Below, piece after piece: positions 10,030-19,346 of a stretch of DNA of 41,312 nucleotides. Source of the DNA: Gnetum montanum (Eukaryota; Streptophyta; Gnetopsida; Gnetales; Gnetaceae); contig MNCI01002016.1 in NCBI GenBank assembly GCA_015680685.1, positions 1 to 41,312 on the forward strand, in the 5' to 3' direction. A program made the translations under genes and the position numbers. The notes beneath the pieces were generated by a model. That model made no database searches. It was not told the origin of the DNA and saw only the letters and a list, made by a program, of their open reading frames with translations. Positions within the stretch are counted from its first letter, which is position 1; every line of letters begins with the position of its first letter.

Positions 10030-10870
10030 CTTCATGAAGCCTCAAAGACAATCATAGAGGTGATTGAACCCAAAGCTAAAGCAAGTAGTTAAGGAAGAAA
10101 TTGAACAAATTTTCAAGGTTGGATTCATATACCCCATTGTTGATAATGAATGGGTTAGACCCTTATTATTATGCCTAAAAAGGGAGGAAAATGGAGGATG
10201 TGCATAGATTTTAGAATACTAAATATGGAAACATTCAAAGATCACTTTCCATTGCCATTTGTCGATCAAGTCTTAGACATTATCATAGAGCATCACTATT
10301 ACAGTTTTTTGGATGGATATAGTGGATATAACCAAATATAAATAGCCCTAGAAGACCAAGCTAAGACTATGTTCACTAGTCCTTGGGGAACATTTTCATA
10401 AAAATAGATGCCATTTTTCTTGTGCAATGCCCCTACAACATTTTAAGGACTAGTTCTAAGCATATTCCAATAGCAGATAGCGAATGGCGTGGAGGTCTTC
10501 ATGGACAATTTCTCTACTTATGGAGAAAAATTTGATCAAGCCTCGGACCGGTTAGAGAAATTGTTAACAAGATGTGTAGAAACCAATTTGAGGCTTAATT
10601 AGTAGAAAATCCATTTGATGATCCAAGAAGGCATAGTATTAGGGCAAACAATCTCACACATAAGGATAGAGGTAGACCCTTAGAAAATCAAAGTTATCTA
10701 AGGAATTACCTGCCAACTAGAAATTGTCAAAGATATTTGGTCATTCCTTGGACACATTGGATAGTATAGGAGATTTATTGAGAATTTTTTAAAGGTTTCT
10801 AAATCATTGGTGGAATTAATGAAAAAGGACGTATCTTTCGAATGGACCTAGGAATGTGAATTAGCTTTCC
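10030..10870 (+). pseudogene. Reverse transcriptase of element B1, catalytically dead
   Basis: RT blocks in order: KWRMCIDFRILN, FPLPFVDQVLD, YSFLDGYSGYN, FTSPWGTFS, FLCNAPTTF, the catalytic box, NLRLN, then YRRFIENF at the thumb/connection. The catalytic box reads FMDNFSTYG at 10498 onward. The second Asp of the canonical x-x-D-D is Asn (10507-10509), whereas B2 keeps Asp. There are many in-frame stops and a frameshift near 10160, and a stop at 10055-10057 is shared with B2. This domain would have made cDNA from the element RNA. Confidence 0.85.
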
Positions 10871-11300
10871 AAACTATGAAACAGAAGCTAGTAGAAACAC
10901 CCATTCTACAAGCTCCTAACTGGTCCAAACCATTTCATATCATGACTGACATGTCCAACTATGCCTTGGGAGCTATACTTACACAATTAGATGACCAGAA
11001 GCATCCTGATTACATCCACTATTCAAGTAGTACTATCATTGGTGCACAACTTAACTACACTACCACAAAGAAAGAATTAATGGCTATAGTGTTTGCACTA
11101 GAAAATTTTAGATAGTATGTATTAGGACATAAATTATATATACATATAGATCATAGTGAAATTCAATTCCTCATGAATAAGCCAATGGTAAGCCCTTGTA
11201 TCATACAATGGCTTGTAATCCTACAAGAGTTTAATTTAATGATGAACGAACGCAAGGGCACCGAGAATGTAGTTGTTGATCATTTATCTTAGTTGCGATG
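10871..11300 (+). pseudogene. RNase H domain of element B1, nearly open
   Basis: The domain follows RT directly. It reads KQKLVETPILQAP, then HIMTDMSNYALGAIL with the first catalytic Asp at 10948-10950. KKELMAIVFALE carries the catalytic Glu at 11074-11076, and YIHIDHS carries the next Asp at 11149-11151. It ends with the Athila-like GTENVVVDHLS. About 80 codons (10876-11115) are open, and a stop follows FALENFR. RNase H would remove the RNA strand during cDNA synthesis. Confidence 0.8.
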
Positions 11301-11449
11301 GGACAACAAATAGGATGAGTATCCAATTTTTGATCATTTCCCTAATGAATTCCTCTTTGCTGGTGTAGTGAATAATCAATCACCAATGGAGACAAACTGG
11401 TACAGTAGCATTCTTACCTATTTCCTCACCCACCAAATACCATAAGAGT

Positions 11450-12680
11450 TGAATATTAAGAAGAAACAATAGTTTGTTCATTGAGCTAGGTACTTGATGG
11501 AGATCAATACGCAACTTTACAAAGTGTGTTCTAATGGCTTTGTTTTATGGTGTATTCCTGATATAGATCACCTTCAAGTTCTCCAGGATGCTCATGAGGG
11601 TCCTTCTGGGGGTCATTACATTAGGAGATGAACAACCATTAAGATCCTACTTATAGGATATTATTGGCCTACATTTTTTCAAGACATTCATCAGTTCGTC
11701 CAATCTTGTGGCTGTTCTCAATGTGATGGGGGAATGCTTGCTAAAATGGAGGGACCACAAAAATGGATCCAACCTTTAGAACCCTTCAACATTTTATGGG
11801 GTCAATTATACCAATGTCCAAGAGAAAAGCTTATATTATTATTGATTACCTCACAAAACGGGTAGAAGCAACTGTTGTTAAGGATTGTACATCATCTACC
11901 GCTACATGATTTGTTTAACAACAAATCATAAAGAGGTTTGGTATGCCTCGTGCACTTATTTCAAACAATGGTTCACATTTTATAGATGAGACTTTTCAAA
12001 AATTAATGCAACACTTAGGGGTCAAACATAAACTGATAATACCATACCACCCCCAAGTGAACAGTCAAGCTAAAGTCACCAACAAGGTGATTACAAAGAT
12101 ATTAACAAGAACTATTAGCAAGTTTAGGTGAGACTAGAGTACTAAACTGAATGATACTCTTTGGGAATACCACTCCACATAGAAACTCCCTATAGGCTAC
12201 TCTTCCTATGAGTTAGTGTATAGTAAATTACCAACACTTCCCATTCAAACTAGGCTCCATACACTATCCACAACATGTGACCTCAACTTTGATCTTGATC
12301 TAGGATATAAACAATGGTTAGTAACCCTTAACTTGCTAGATGAAAATTGACTAGTTGTACTATCATCTAACAAATTTCACAAGAGATTCAATAAACAATG
12401 TCATGACCTAAGAATTAGGAAAGTTAAATATAATCTAGGAGATAATATTCTCTACTCAAATCCCACACATGTGCCACAATGTACTAAATTTCAAACACAT
12501 TGGGAAGGACCTTATATTATTTATGCAACTTTTCCTTTAGGGGCCATGACAATATACAAACTGGAGAGCCTAGACAAGAAATTATTGGTCAACGTGCAAC
12601 AAACCAAACCTTTCCATGAGCTTAGGACAACTAGTACACATGCTACCTTTGTTGGTGGACAACCCTGCTCACTATTTTAG
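11450..12680 (+). pseudogene. Integrase of element B1, catalytically dead
   Basis: The HHCC zinc-binding region is visible: His at 11593-11595 and 11614-11616 (DAHEGPSGGHY), Cys at 11707-11709 and 11722-11724. The core is frameshifted near 11800. The second catalytic Asp is Asn (ISNNGSHF, 11964-11966) and the catalytic Glu is Lys (QAKVTN, 12072-12074). After YHPQVNSQ the C-terminal part continues with LPIGYSSYELVY, EGPYIIYATFPLGAM and LLVNVQQTKPF, ending at TAG 12678-12680. A shared stop lies at 12180-12182. The enzyme would have inserted the cDNA into the genome. Confidence 0.8.
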
Positions 12681-14616
12681 ATCCCTTCCTTCCAACTCAG
12701 TCATGGGGGAGATGGCCACCTATGCTAACTATTCTAGGTCCTTAGTTCTTTTTGAATTTTTTTATATATTTTTTTATTTTTTATTTTATACATGTTTCTT
12801 TTACACATTTTTGTTTTATGAATTTTTTCAACTTTTCTTATTTTTATTTTATACCATTGTTCATATTTTTACTATTTATTTGTTTGCTTGATTTACTTTT
12901 ATTCATCATCTAATAAGTGCTCATGATGGTGGATTGAATTATATCATATTGATTGCTAATGTTTGGTTTTTACCTTTGAATTATGACACTGATATTAAGG
13001 TATCGTTCTTTTGGTAAAATAGGCAATGAGTCCACACCGTCCACTCATCCATGCAACTCTATGGTCTCCTTTGGCTTGGAACTATATAGTCCATTTTTTA
13101 AAGTAAACTTCTTAATAAATTGGTGGCTGGGTATTCTTCAAATTAATGAAGGACTCAAAGGATGAAAAGGGTGTGACTTCAAGGGGATTTGATGCATTTG
13201 TGCTGGCCATTCTCTTGGGTGCTTGAATGTTTTTTCTTTGGTTTTTTGTGATTTTTTCATTAATCAAATATCAAGAAGCTGAGTAAATAAAGATAAGTCT
13301 TTACATGGTGTGGTTCTCATGGAAACAAAAAAGAATAAAAAAGTGAGAATTCAAAGTACACCCCTTAGACACAATAATAAAGTATGGGCTACAAGCACTA
13401 GTGATCGAACTGGAAAGACATGTTACCCATGCTTGAAGGTTCCCTCTAACTAAGGCCCTTTCTCATTTCCTGCTTCTCCATGTCACTCTCTTTGGAATGG
13501 TGGTGATTATTTGTGTTATCATTCTTGTTGCTTCAAGTGGATAGATTGGTTAAGTATGCTGATGCAAGGTCACTAGATGTGGTTTATTTGTGTTTAGATT
13601 TGGGATGAGTTCTACTCGGTCACATTAACCATAAAATACACAAGGGATGTTACATAACCTTGTTCTTGGGATTCCATTCCATTCTCTCCTCTCCATATTT
13701 CTTTTCATTTTCCACCGCATTGTTGGTTTTATCATTGGTCCATCTTTGGGTTGATGCATTATTTTTCTTTGATGAATTCTTGTGGGTAAGTTTTTAACTG
13801 TTGCTTCCAAAGGACATTCCTATAGCCTATGGAATCTTTTGTTTGTGGGTTTGTCAAGGCATATAGGGCATAAGCCTACTTTGGGGAGGACTCACTAACA
13901 TTCCTTTTGGTGCAATTGTTAACTTATTTTCCTTAAACATTTCCTGCAATTAATCATTTCTTGTTTCATCCCCATCCATGACATTCATTTTATTGCCATT
14001 TTCGAAGGTTCACTCTTAGTTGTGGGGGCCCTAGCACAAAGTTTTTAATTTTTTCCATTCTACTATTTGCCTAACCCATACACCTTGGGTAGTCACTAAT
14101 GATAAATCTTTGAACTAGTTTCTGCCATAACCACAACTCAGCTAATGCACTTCATATTGAGGCAAGGTATCAACTACATTGTGGTTTATCTATCCTTGCT
14201 CATTTGTGACTGTATTATGTGTGTAGATGGCGATCATACAAACAATGAACTGGGCTTGGAGGAAGCACTCAGGATGGACTAGAACTAGAGCACTTACAAA
14301 AGCAGCAAGTTTGATGGTGTGGCTATGGATAAAGAATGGAAGGTGAAATCTCAACATTGATGGCAACATGCTTCATCTTCTTTCTCTCTCTATTTCTCTT
14401 GAAGTTGCCAGATAAAAACTTGGATGTAATTATGTATGACTGTTTACCACAATGGTCATGAAAACTAATGTTTTAATATGCTTATTGATCCATTCACTAG
14501 GCACATTGAGTCTATCATCCCATTCCACCATCAGTTGTCAATTAGTCAATAATCCCATACCTTTCTAATATTTTATAAGGAACTCAAGGACAAGTTTTCA
14601 TTCAATGGTGGTGGTA
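12681..14616 (+). other. B1 3' region between integrase and LTR
   Basis: About 1.9 kb, collinear with B2 37609-39565, starts with a T-rich stretch (about 12750-12895). In Athila elements this position can hold an env-like gene. I find no sustained frame conserved between the two copies and no signal peptide or membrane protein, so it is best read as long 3' untranslated sequence or a gene decayed beyond recognition. It ends in a weak polypurine tract (about 14602-14616). Confidence 0.6.
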
Positions 14617-15417
14617 TGATGAACCACGATATCGCATCTACAAGATTTGAGCCTACCATGCCATGTCGAATACCCAATATTGGGACCTGTCTCCTTGCCT
14701 ATAAATAAGAGGTGGTCACACTTGGTTTTCCAATAGATAGTTATTCCCTTAGCCAAAATCTTGCCTTTCCTTCCTCTCAAAGTTACAATTATTTATATAT
14801 GCTTGCAATAGGAGTCATAAAGTGAACAGATCCTTATTCGAGCATTGTGTACTTGAGCACATCTTGTGTATGGCAATAAAGATGAACTTTACGATAAACC
14901 TTCGCACATTCAAAATAGATTAATTAATGTTAATTACTATTATTAAATACTTTCCTAGTTAATTAATGATCTCTCTCACCCTACAACTCTCTTAAGTAAG
15001 CACACTCAGTACGACCGCTTCGAGCATGTGTGTAATGCTTGGTAACCTAATAATGAGTAGCGTTTGGTAATCCTAATAGTGTTGCATTGGTTCAGGATGT
15101 ATACGACAAGTGGGAATGGATGCTAGTGTTAGGATTAGTTAGAACTTAGTTAATGAATAGTTAAGATAAATTAGTCACTTAGTTATATCTCTTCTCCCTT
15201 ATTAGCACAGGGCATAAAAATAGAAAAGATATAAAAATCATATGCCTCAAGCTTAGCCATACAATCATGACATATAGGTAAGCTTGGGAAGACAATGATT
15301 AACCAATCCATTCTTGTTCCACAAAGGTGCATAAGCACTTAGTTCTTGGAATTTGATCGAATCATGCATGAAACACTCATATTTGTATGGTTGAGTGTAG
15401 GGGTACCTTGTCGCTCA
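14617..15417 (+). repeat. 3' LTR of element B1
   Basis: Starts TGATGAACC after the polypurine-like run and ends at CA in CGCTCATTA. From about 14815 on it aligns with both B2 LTRs. Upstream, its U3 is different sequence and lacks the 34-bp minisatellite of B2. TATAAATA is at 14700-14707 and AATAAA at 14875-14880. Confidence 0.75.
14700..14707 (+). promoter_or_regulatory. TATA box of B1 LTR
   Basis: TATAAATA lies 175 bp before the AATAAA signal at 14875, the same spacing as in the B2 LTRs, although the surrounding U3 differs. Confidence 0.6.
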
Positions 15418-15421
15418 TTAG

Positions 15422-15572
15422 TGGCCTTGAGTCATGGGAGCATGATTCCTTCTAGCTTGTGCAAGGTCATTAAGCATGATATTTTAAAGATGGATGAGAT
15501 GATGAGGACATTACCTAGCCATTTTGTAATCCTCAATGGATCTTGATTGAGTGTGTTCTATTTGTGTATGTA
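15422..15572 (+). mobile_element. Rest of element A1: end of frame and 3' untranslated part
   Basis: Matches A2 from about 23486 (AAGTCATGGGAG) through GGTCATTAAGCATGATATTTTA and GATGAGGACAT to CTATTTGTGTATGTAT. It directly follows the B1 LTR and is cut at 15573 by the start of element C. It shows that B1 inserted into A1 and that C then lies in the A1 3' untranslated region. Confidence 0.7.
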
Positions 15573-15729
15573 TGTGAAACACCGTAGAAATTGCGAATTG
15601 GCCTCAGGTGAAGATTCGTGATGTGGGTAGAAGTTTGCAACAATAATTCAGAAGACAGAGCAAGGCAAAGAGGACACACAGTATGAATACACAAAGTTGT
15701 TTGCAAAGTCCGGTCGTACCGTGATTTCG

Positions 15730-16185
15730 CATTATACGCTGCATTACGCAATGTAGCGTAGTGTGGTGTGGTTCAGCGTAACTCAAACAGGCATCTTCTA
15801 TTTTGCTAAGTCTTTTGTTCAAAGCTTAGTTTATGCTCTGCCACATAGAGTAGCATAATGAGCTTCAAAGGAAGCAAAGTCTAAGTCAAAGGAAGCAAAG
15901 TCTGAGTCAAAGGAAGTGCACCAAATTGATTTCTTCTTTTTTCTCGTTGGTCGCTTTACGCTCATTACGCTATGCAGCGTAGGCAAGCGTACGACTGTTA
16001 CAAAGCTGACCATTTTACACTCTATTACGCTTTGCGACGTAAAGAAGCATAAAACATCTTGAATCAACTCATTTCCTTATGCTTTGCCACACGACGCAGC
16101 GTGAACGAGCGTAAGGTAGCCTAAGGCCAGCTACACTCCATGTTATCCACATGCACAATACGCTGATGAGCATATTGTGCGTAAA
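15730..16185. promoter_or_regulatory. Array of TACGC...GCGTA inverted motifs in C LTR (U3)
   Basis: Six related blocks (about 15731-15780, 15830-15863, 15951-15993, 16017-16050, 16077-16113, 16152-16185) each pair ATTACGC or a variant with a nearby GCGTA. The last pairs CACAATACGC with GCATATTGTG. Upstream of the promoter, such an array may be a factor-binding or hairpin-forming enhancer. Confidence 0.5.
15864..15917 (+). repeat. Short direct repeats, about 20-bp unit
   Basis: TCAAAGGAAGCAAAGTCT is repeated, followed by a partial third copy TCAAAGGAAG, within the element C U3. Confidence 0.75.
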
Positions 16186-16208
16186 TTATGAAGCAACTTT
16201 GACAAAGG

Positions 16209-16218
16209 GACACGTGTC
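16209..16218. promoter_or_regulatory. G-box/ABRE palindrome GACACGTGTC
   Basis: A perfect 10-bp palindrome with a CACGTG core lies 36 bp upstream of the TATA box of the element C LTR. In plants this core is bound by bZIP and bHLH factors. Function here is inferred. Confidence 0.55.
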
Positions 16219-16253
16219 ATCAAGGCCACGCCTTCTCCATGTGTTATCGAACA

Positions 16254-16260
16254 TATAAAT
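16254..16260 (+). promoter_or_regulatory. TATA box of element C LTR
   Basis: TATAAAT lies downstream of the G-box; it is the most likely promoter of element C. Confidence 0.55.
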
Positions 16261-16506
16261 ACTCGAGTTGGTGAAAAAACAAAAAAAAGGAGGACCACAG
16301 GGTGCATCTTCGGCTTTTGGCGATTATCACCTTCAAATAGAGACAGCAGACATTTGGCTTGAGCATTTTGGCAGCAGGAGTGATCAGTCTTTTGGTGAAG
16401 AACACAGCTCTTCCCATTCACGATCATCAACAGATTCAAGCAGAGGTTACCGAAGGAAGAGAGAATAAGGTAGAGATCGAGACACCATCTGGTGTGGTTG
16501 GCAACG

Positions 16507-16536
16507 TCTATCGATCAGACACAGTTGATCGATAGA
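16507..16536. other. 11-bp stem, 8-nt loop in the element C leader
   Basis: CTATCGATCA and TGATCGATAG form a perfect inverted repeat, extended by one T-A pair. It lies about 250 bp after the TATA box and so would be in the transcript. Confidence 0.6.
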
Positions 16537-17017
16537 TATTTAGGCTCGACCTTCCTTGCATCCTATCCTTAACCTACAAGGTAGATCAAACTTCATTCTG
16601 TATTCCTCGCTGAACAATTTCCTTGTTTTTTTGTGTATTCCGCACAAGATAAGCGGAAATCTTTTCCATTATTGTATACGATATACTCAGTTTTTTGGGT
16701 CAAAGCATAGATCTGGGAATTGCGCATTTCTCCCCAATCTGGTTTTTCTTGTCGTGTTTATGTCATCATTATTGCAATTTATCTACATTGTTATCATCTC
16801 CGTTCGCTGTTTATCGGATCAAATCATTCCACGGACTATCGATAATCTTTGTTGATTTACTGATAAGTAAGTCCCTATCTGATCGACAAGATTGTTCAAG
16901 GCACTGCGGATTCGTTTTCTCCAGCACAGCCCTCACACGGATCCATGGTTAAGACTGTATACATGGATTTTGTTTGGTATTTTCCAGCTACCGACATTTT
17001 CTATCGTTACAGTTTTC

Positions 17018-17035
17018 TGGCACTAGAAGGAGGAC
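17018..17035 (+). other. Candidate primer binding site of element C
   Basis: TGGCACTAGAAGGAGGAC starts with TGG, complementary to a tRNA CCA end, just after the inferred LTR end. I cannot assign the tRNA with certainty. Confidence 0.45.
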
Positions 17036-17265
17036 TTAGGCTCTGATTCGTATTCTTTACGGGTAGCCCTGTAAGCGATCTATACCCGCGTCTCTAAAAA
17101 TCGTAAATGTAATACCTCTAAGGAAGTTTACGGAAAATCGTGTGGTATAGATCGGTCACTGTAACGATTCCTTTGGAATCCTATAGGGTAGAAAGCCTAA
17201 TTGTGATCTTCTTCGTCCATCACTTTTTAGATCTAATCACTTGTCATCATTAATCCATTTAATCA
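17036..17265 (+). other. Leader of element C
   Basis: Untranslated stretch between the primer site and the gag ATG. No splice or structure signal is clear. Confidence 0.5.
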
Positions 17266-19127
17266 ATGGATTCCGCATACACGACCACAGCTTCCATGAT
17301 TACTACTGACTCAGGTGCCACATTTGTGAATCCCATCGCCATCACCAGACCAGCCTCTGATGTTATAGGACCTCAGGGACCGTCACGCCATTCGTTGAGA
17401 TTGTAGGGAAAAGAGCCTGTATTCACTGTCGTGACACCTAAGGAATATAATTTTATTTGTGTTAAAATTCAGGCAAAGCTGGCTCTCAGCCAGGCCGAGA
17501 TCGAAGTGAAAAGAAATTTTAAGCTGATCCACAGAGAGGGCCAAGATTTCATTCCTACCGCATACAACATCATCCCTTTGACTGAACATTATCATGAGCT
17601 CCTGACTCAACTGGTTATGGCCAAGAGTCAGGCCACACGTTCGATGCTGGAACCTCAAAATGGGGAGGAAGAAGAAGATGACTTCGTAGCCCAGTCTGAG
17701 CATGCGGATTCATACCACACTCTGAGCCCCCACACCTAGGTAAATCTCCTATTTACCCAAATTACTGAGGAAGTTTCCCACCTTAACATAGTCATGACCA
17801 CTCAAACCAACATTCCTATCATTCCACAAGCCACGACGCAATCCTCCATCGTCCAAGTGCAAGTACGATCCCACAACACCATAGGGGGGACCTTGTCGTC
17901 ACGCATCATTAGCATTCCGTTGGTGGTACCTACGTCCACCATGCCCTATTACATCCCTCAAGTGAAAACCCCCACTATGCTTACGACCCACCCGGTACAA
18001 AATCCGGTGCAATCCTTCCCGTTGCCGCCCCCCGCAAGACAACCCACTGTTAAATCACAACCATCCATTCAAAAACCCACAACTGGTCAGTGGATCCCGC
18101 CTATCTCACATAATCAGTCCACGTCATACGGTGCACAAATTTTAGCCGCACCCACTACGCACATCTCACAATATCCTCACAATCTCTATCCTGCACATCC
18201 GATGGTGGCCAATCCCTCTGCTCAACCCGGTGGGTGGTGGCTTCCACAGGTTGCTCCGCCTATAGGGATAGCCCCTGCTATGCAACCTATCAGCCAAGCC
18301 ATCCCTCCATTTCCACTGACTGCCACTGCTCTTTCAAGTCAACCCCTTGGGCTTCCTGTACAGACGTCTTCATCAACAGGTTTAGACCAAGCTTTCTTAC
18401 TCATTTAGACCCTCACTGAGGAGGTTAGACGCCTTAAGGCCATTGGCTCTGATACTATACAGATCATGGATTTCTATCAAGATGATCCCATTAGTCCAGC
18501 GGTCCCCATGCTGTCGTTGCCCTCAAGGATGTCCTTACTCCATTTCACTAAATACGATGGGGAAGGAGATCCCAACGCTCACCTGGTTACCTTTAGATCC
18601 AAATCCTTGTTGTTACAGCAGTGGCCTCACACAATCATCCGTGTCTTTGCAATGTCTCTGGCAGGGAAAGCTCTGGATTGGTATCAAGCCCTCCCTCGCT
18701 CCTCCATCTCAACCTTGGAAGAGCTTTTGACGTAATTCGTGACATGCTTTAAATACAACCTAAAGCCAGAGGTCACATTGGATCAACTTATGGGAGTGAA
18801 ACAGGACCCGCTCGAGCCTATCCAAAAGTTCATACAGCGATGGAGTACTACTTTGAACGAAATCCGTGAGCCAATCGTGGAGGCCCACTTGCTAGCCATC
18901 TTCAAGGGAGTAGTCAATAAATTCATTAAGTCTAAGTTGTATTACCTTTCCCCTAGCTCCTTGCATCAGGCCTTTTCTCAAACTAAGAACATCCAGGATG
19001 TTGCAGAGGCCAGCAAAGATCCGGCGTATGTCGCCTATAGAAATGCTAACAACAAAGGCAAGGATAAAGGTAAAACAACAACAACGACAGTAGCTGCGTT
19101 GGCTAAAAGTGCTAAGAATAAGAATAA
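17266..19127 (+). pseudogene. Gag of element C, Tat-like, truncated, four internal stops
   Basis: One frame runs from ATG 17266 (MDSAYTTTASM) to the break at about 19127, about 620 codons, interrupted only by single stops at 17404-17406, 17737-17739, 18406-18408 and 18733-18735. Order: an N-terminal helical part with an acidic run (EEEEDD), a Pro/Gln/Thr/Ser-rich linker of about 200 residues (17794-18408), then the Retrotrans_gag capsid domain (YDGEGDPNAHLVTF, LAGKALDWYQALP, FIQRWSTTLNEI). It ends in a Lys/Asn-rich tail where the knuckle would be expected. No frameshift is seen, so this copy is younger than A and B. The capsid resembles Tat-type Gag. Confidence 0.75.
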
Positions 19128-19346
19128 GAATTTGGTTTTTCTTTATGTTTTAATTTTTTAAATAATATTTAAAGTAGCCAAAAGTTTCAAAAAACTCCAT
19201 TCAAAAATTCATCAAATAAAAGTAAAAAATTATTTAGAGAGAATTTCATTATTTTTCTATTTGAAAGAATAATAATTTGTTGCAATTTTGACTGAAGAAT
19301 AAAATAATAAAATAATCGTAGAGAGTTGAGTAGCAAGAAGGAAGAG
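19126..19346 (+). repeat. Second copy of the block upstream of family A LTR
   Basis: Matches 2485-2709 and likewise ends in the purine run AAGAAGGAAGAG before a TG. See the A1 copy for its two possible meanings. Confidence 0.6.

Larger units (their letters stand above)
6542..15417 (+). mobile_element. Element B1: Athila-like Ty3/gypsy element lacking its 5' LTR
   Basis: Gag, protease, RT, RNase H, integrase, a 1.9-kb 3' region and a 3' LTR follow in the standard Ty3 order. The whole is collinear with B2. B1 begins in mid-gag, equivalent to about position 31430 of B2, so its 5' LTR, primer site, leader and first few codons are gone. Family A sequence flanks it on both sides. The pol motifs and the CX2CX3HX4C knuckle point to the Ogre/Tat/Athila branch, nearest Athila. 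Confidence 0.8.
15573..17011 (+). repeat. 5' LTR of element C
   Basis: Starts TGTGAAACACCG where homology to family A stops, and ends CGTTACA six bases before a TGGC-type primer site. It carries a repeated TACGC/GCGTA motif array (15730-16185), a G-box (16209-16218), a TATA box (16254-16260) and a stem-loop (16507-16536). There is no second LTR in the window, so both ends are inferred. Confidence 0.6.
15573..19127 (+). mobile_element. Element C: Tat-like Ty3/gypsy element, 5' part only
   Basis: A long 5' LTR, a candidate primer site, a leader and most of gag, cut off in the Lys/Asn-rich tail of Gag where family A sequence begins (19126). No pol and no 3' LTR of this element were found after A2. 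Base use differs from its neighbours: it is richer in GC and CpG, suggesting a younger or less deaminated insertion. Confidence 0.7.

Noticed and set aside
15419-15440. Primer-site-like text after the B1 3' LTR (TTAGTGGCCTTGAG), which would make it a 5' LTR
   Set aside because: The following sequence matches family A (AGTCATGGGAGC, then GGTCATTAAGCATG) rather than the B leader, so the resemblance is probably chance.
16143-16952. Several 66-99 codon frames on both strands in the element C LTR
   Set aside because: They lie in U3/R/U5 sequence with promoter features and do not match known proteins.
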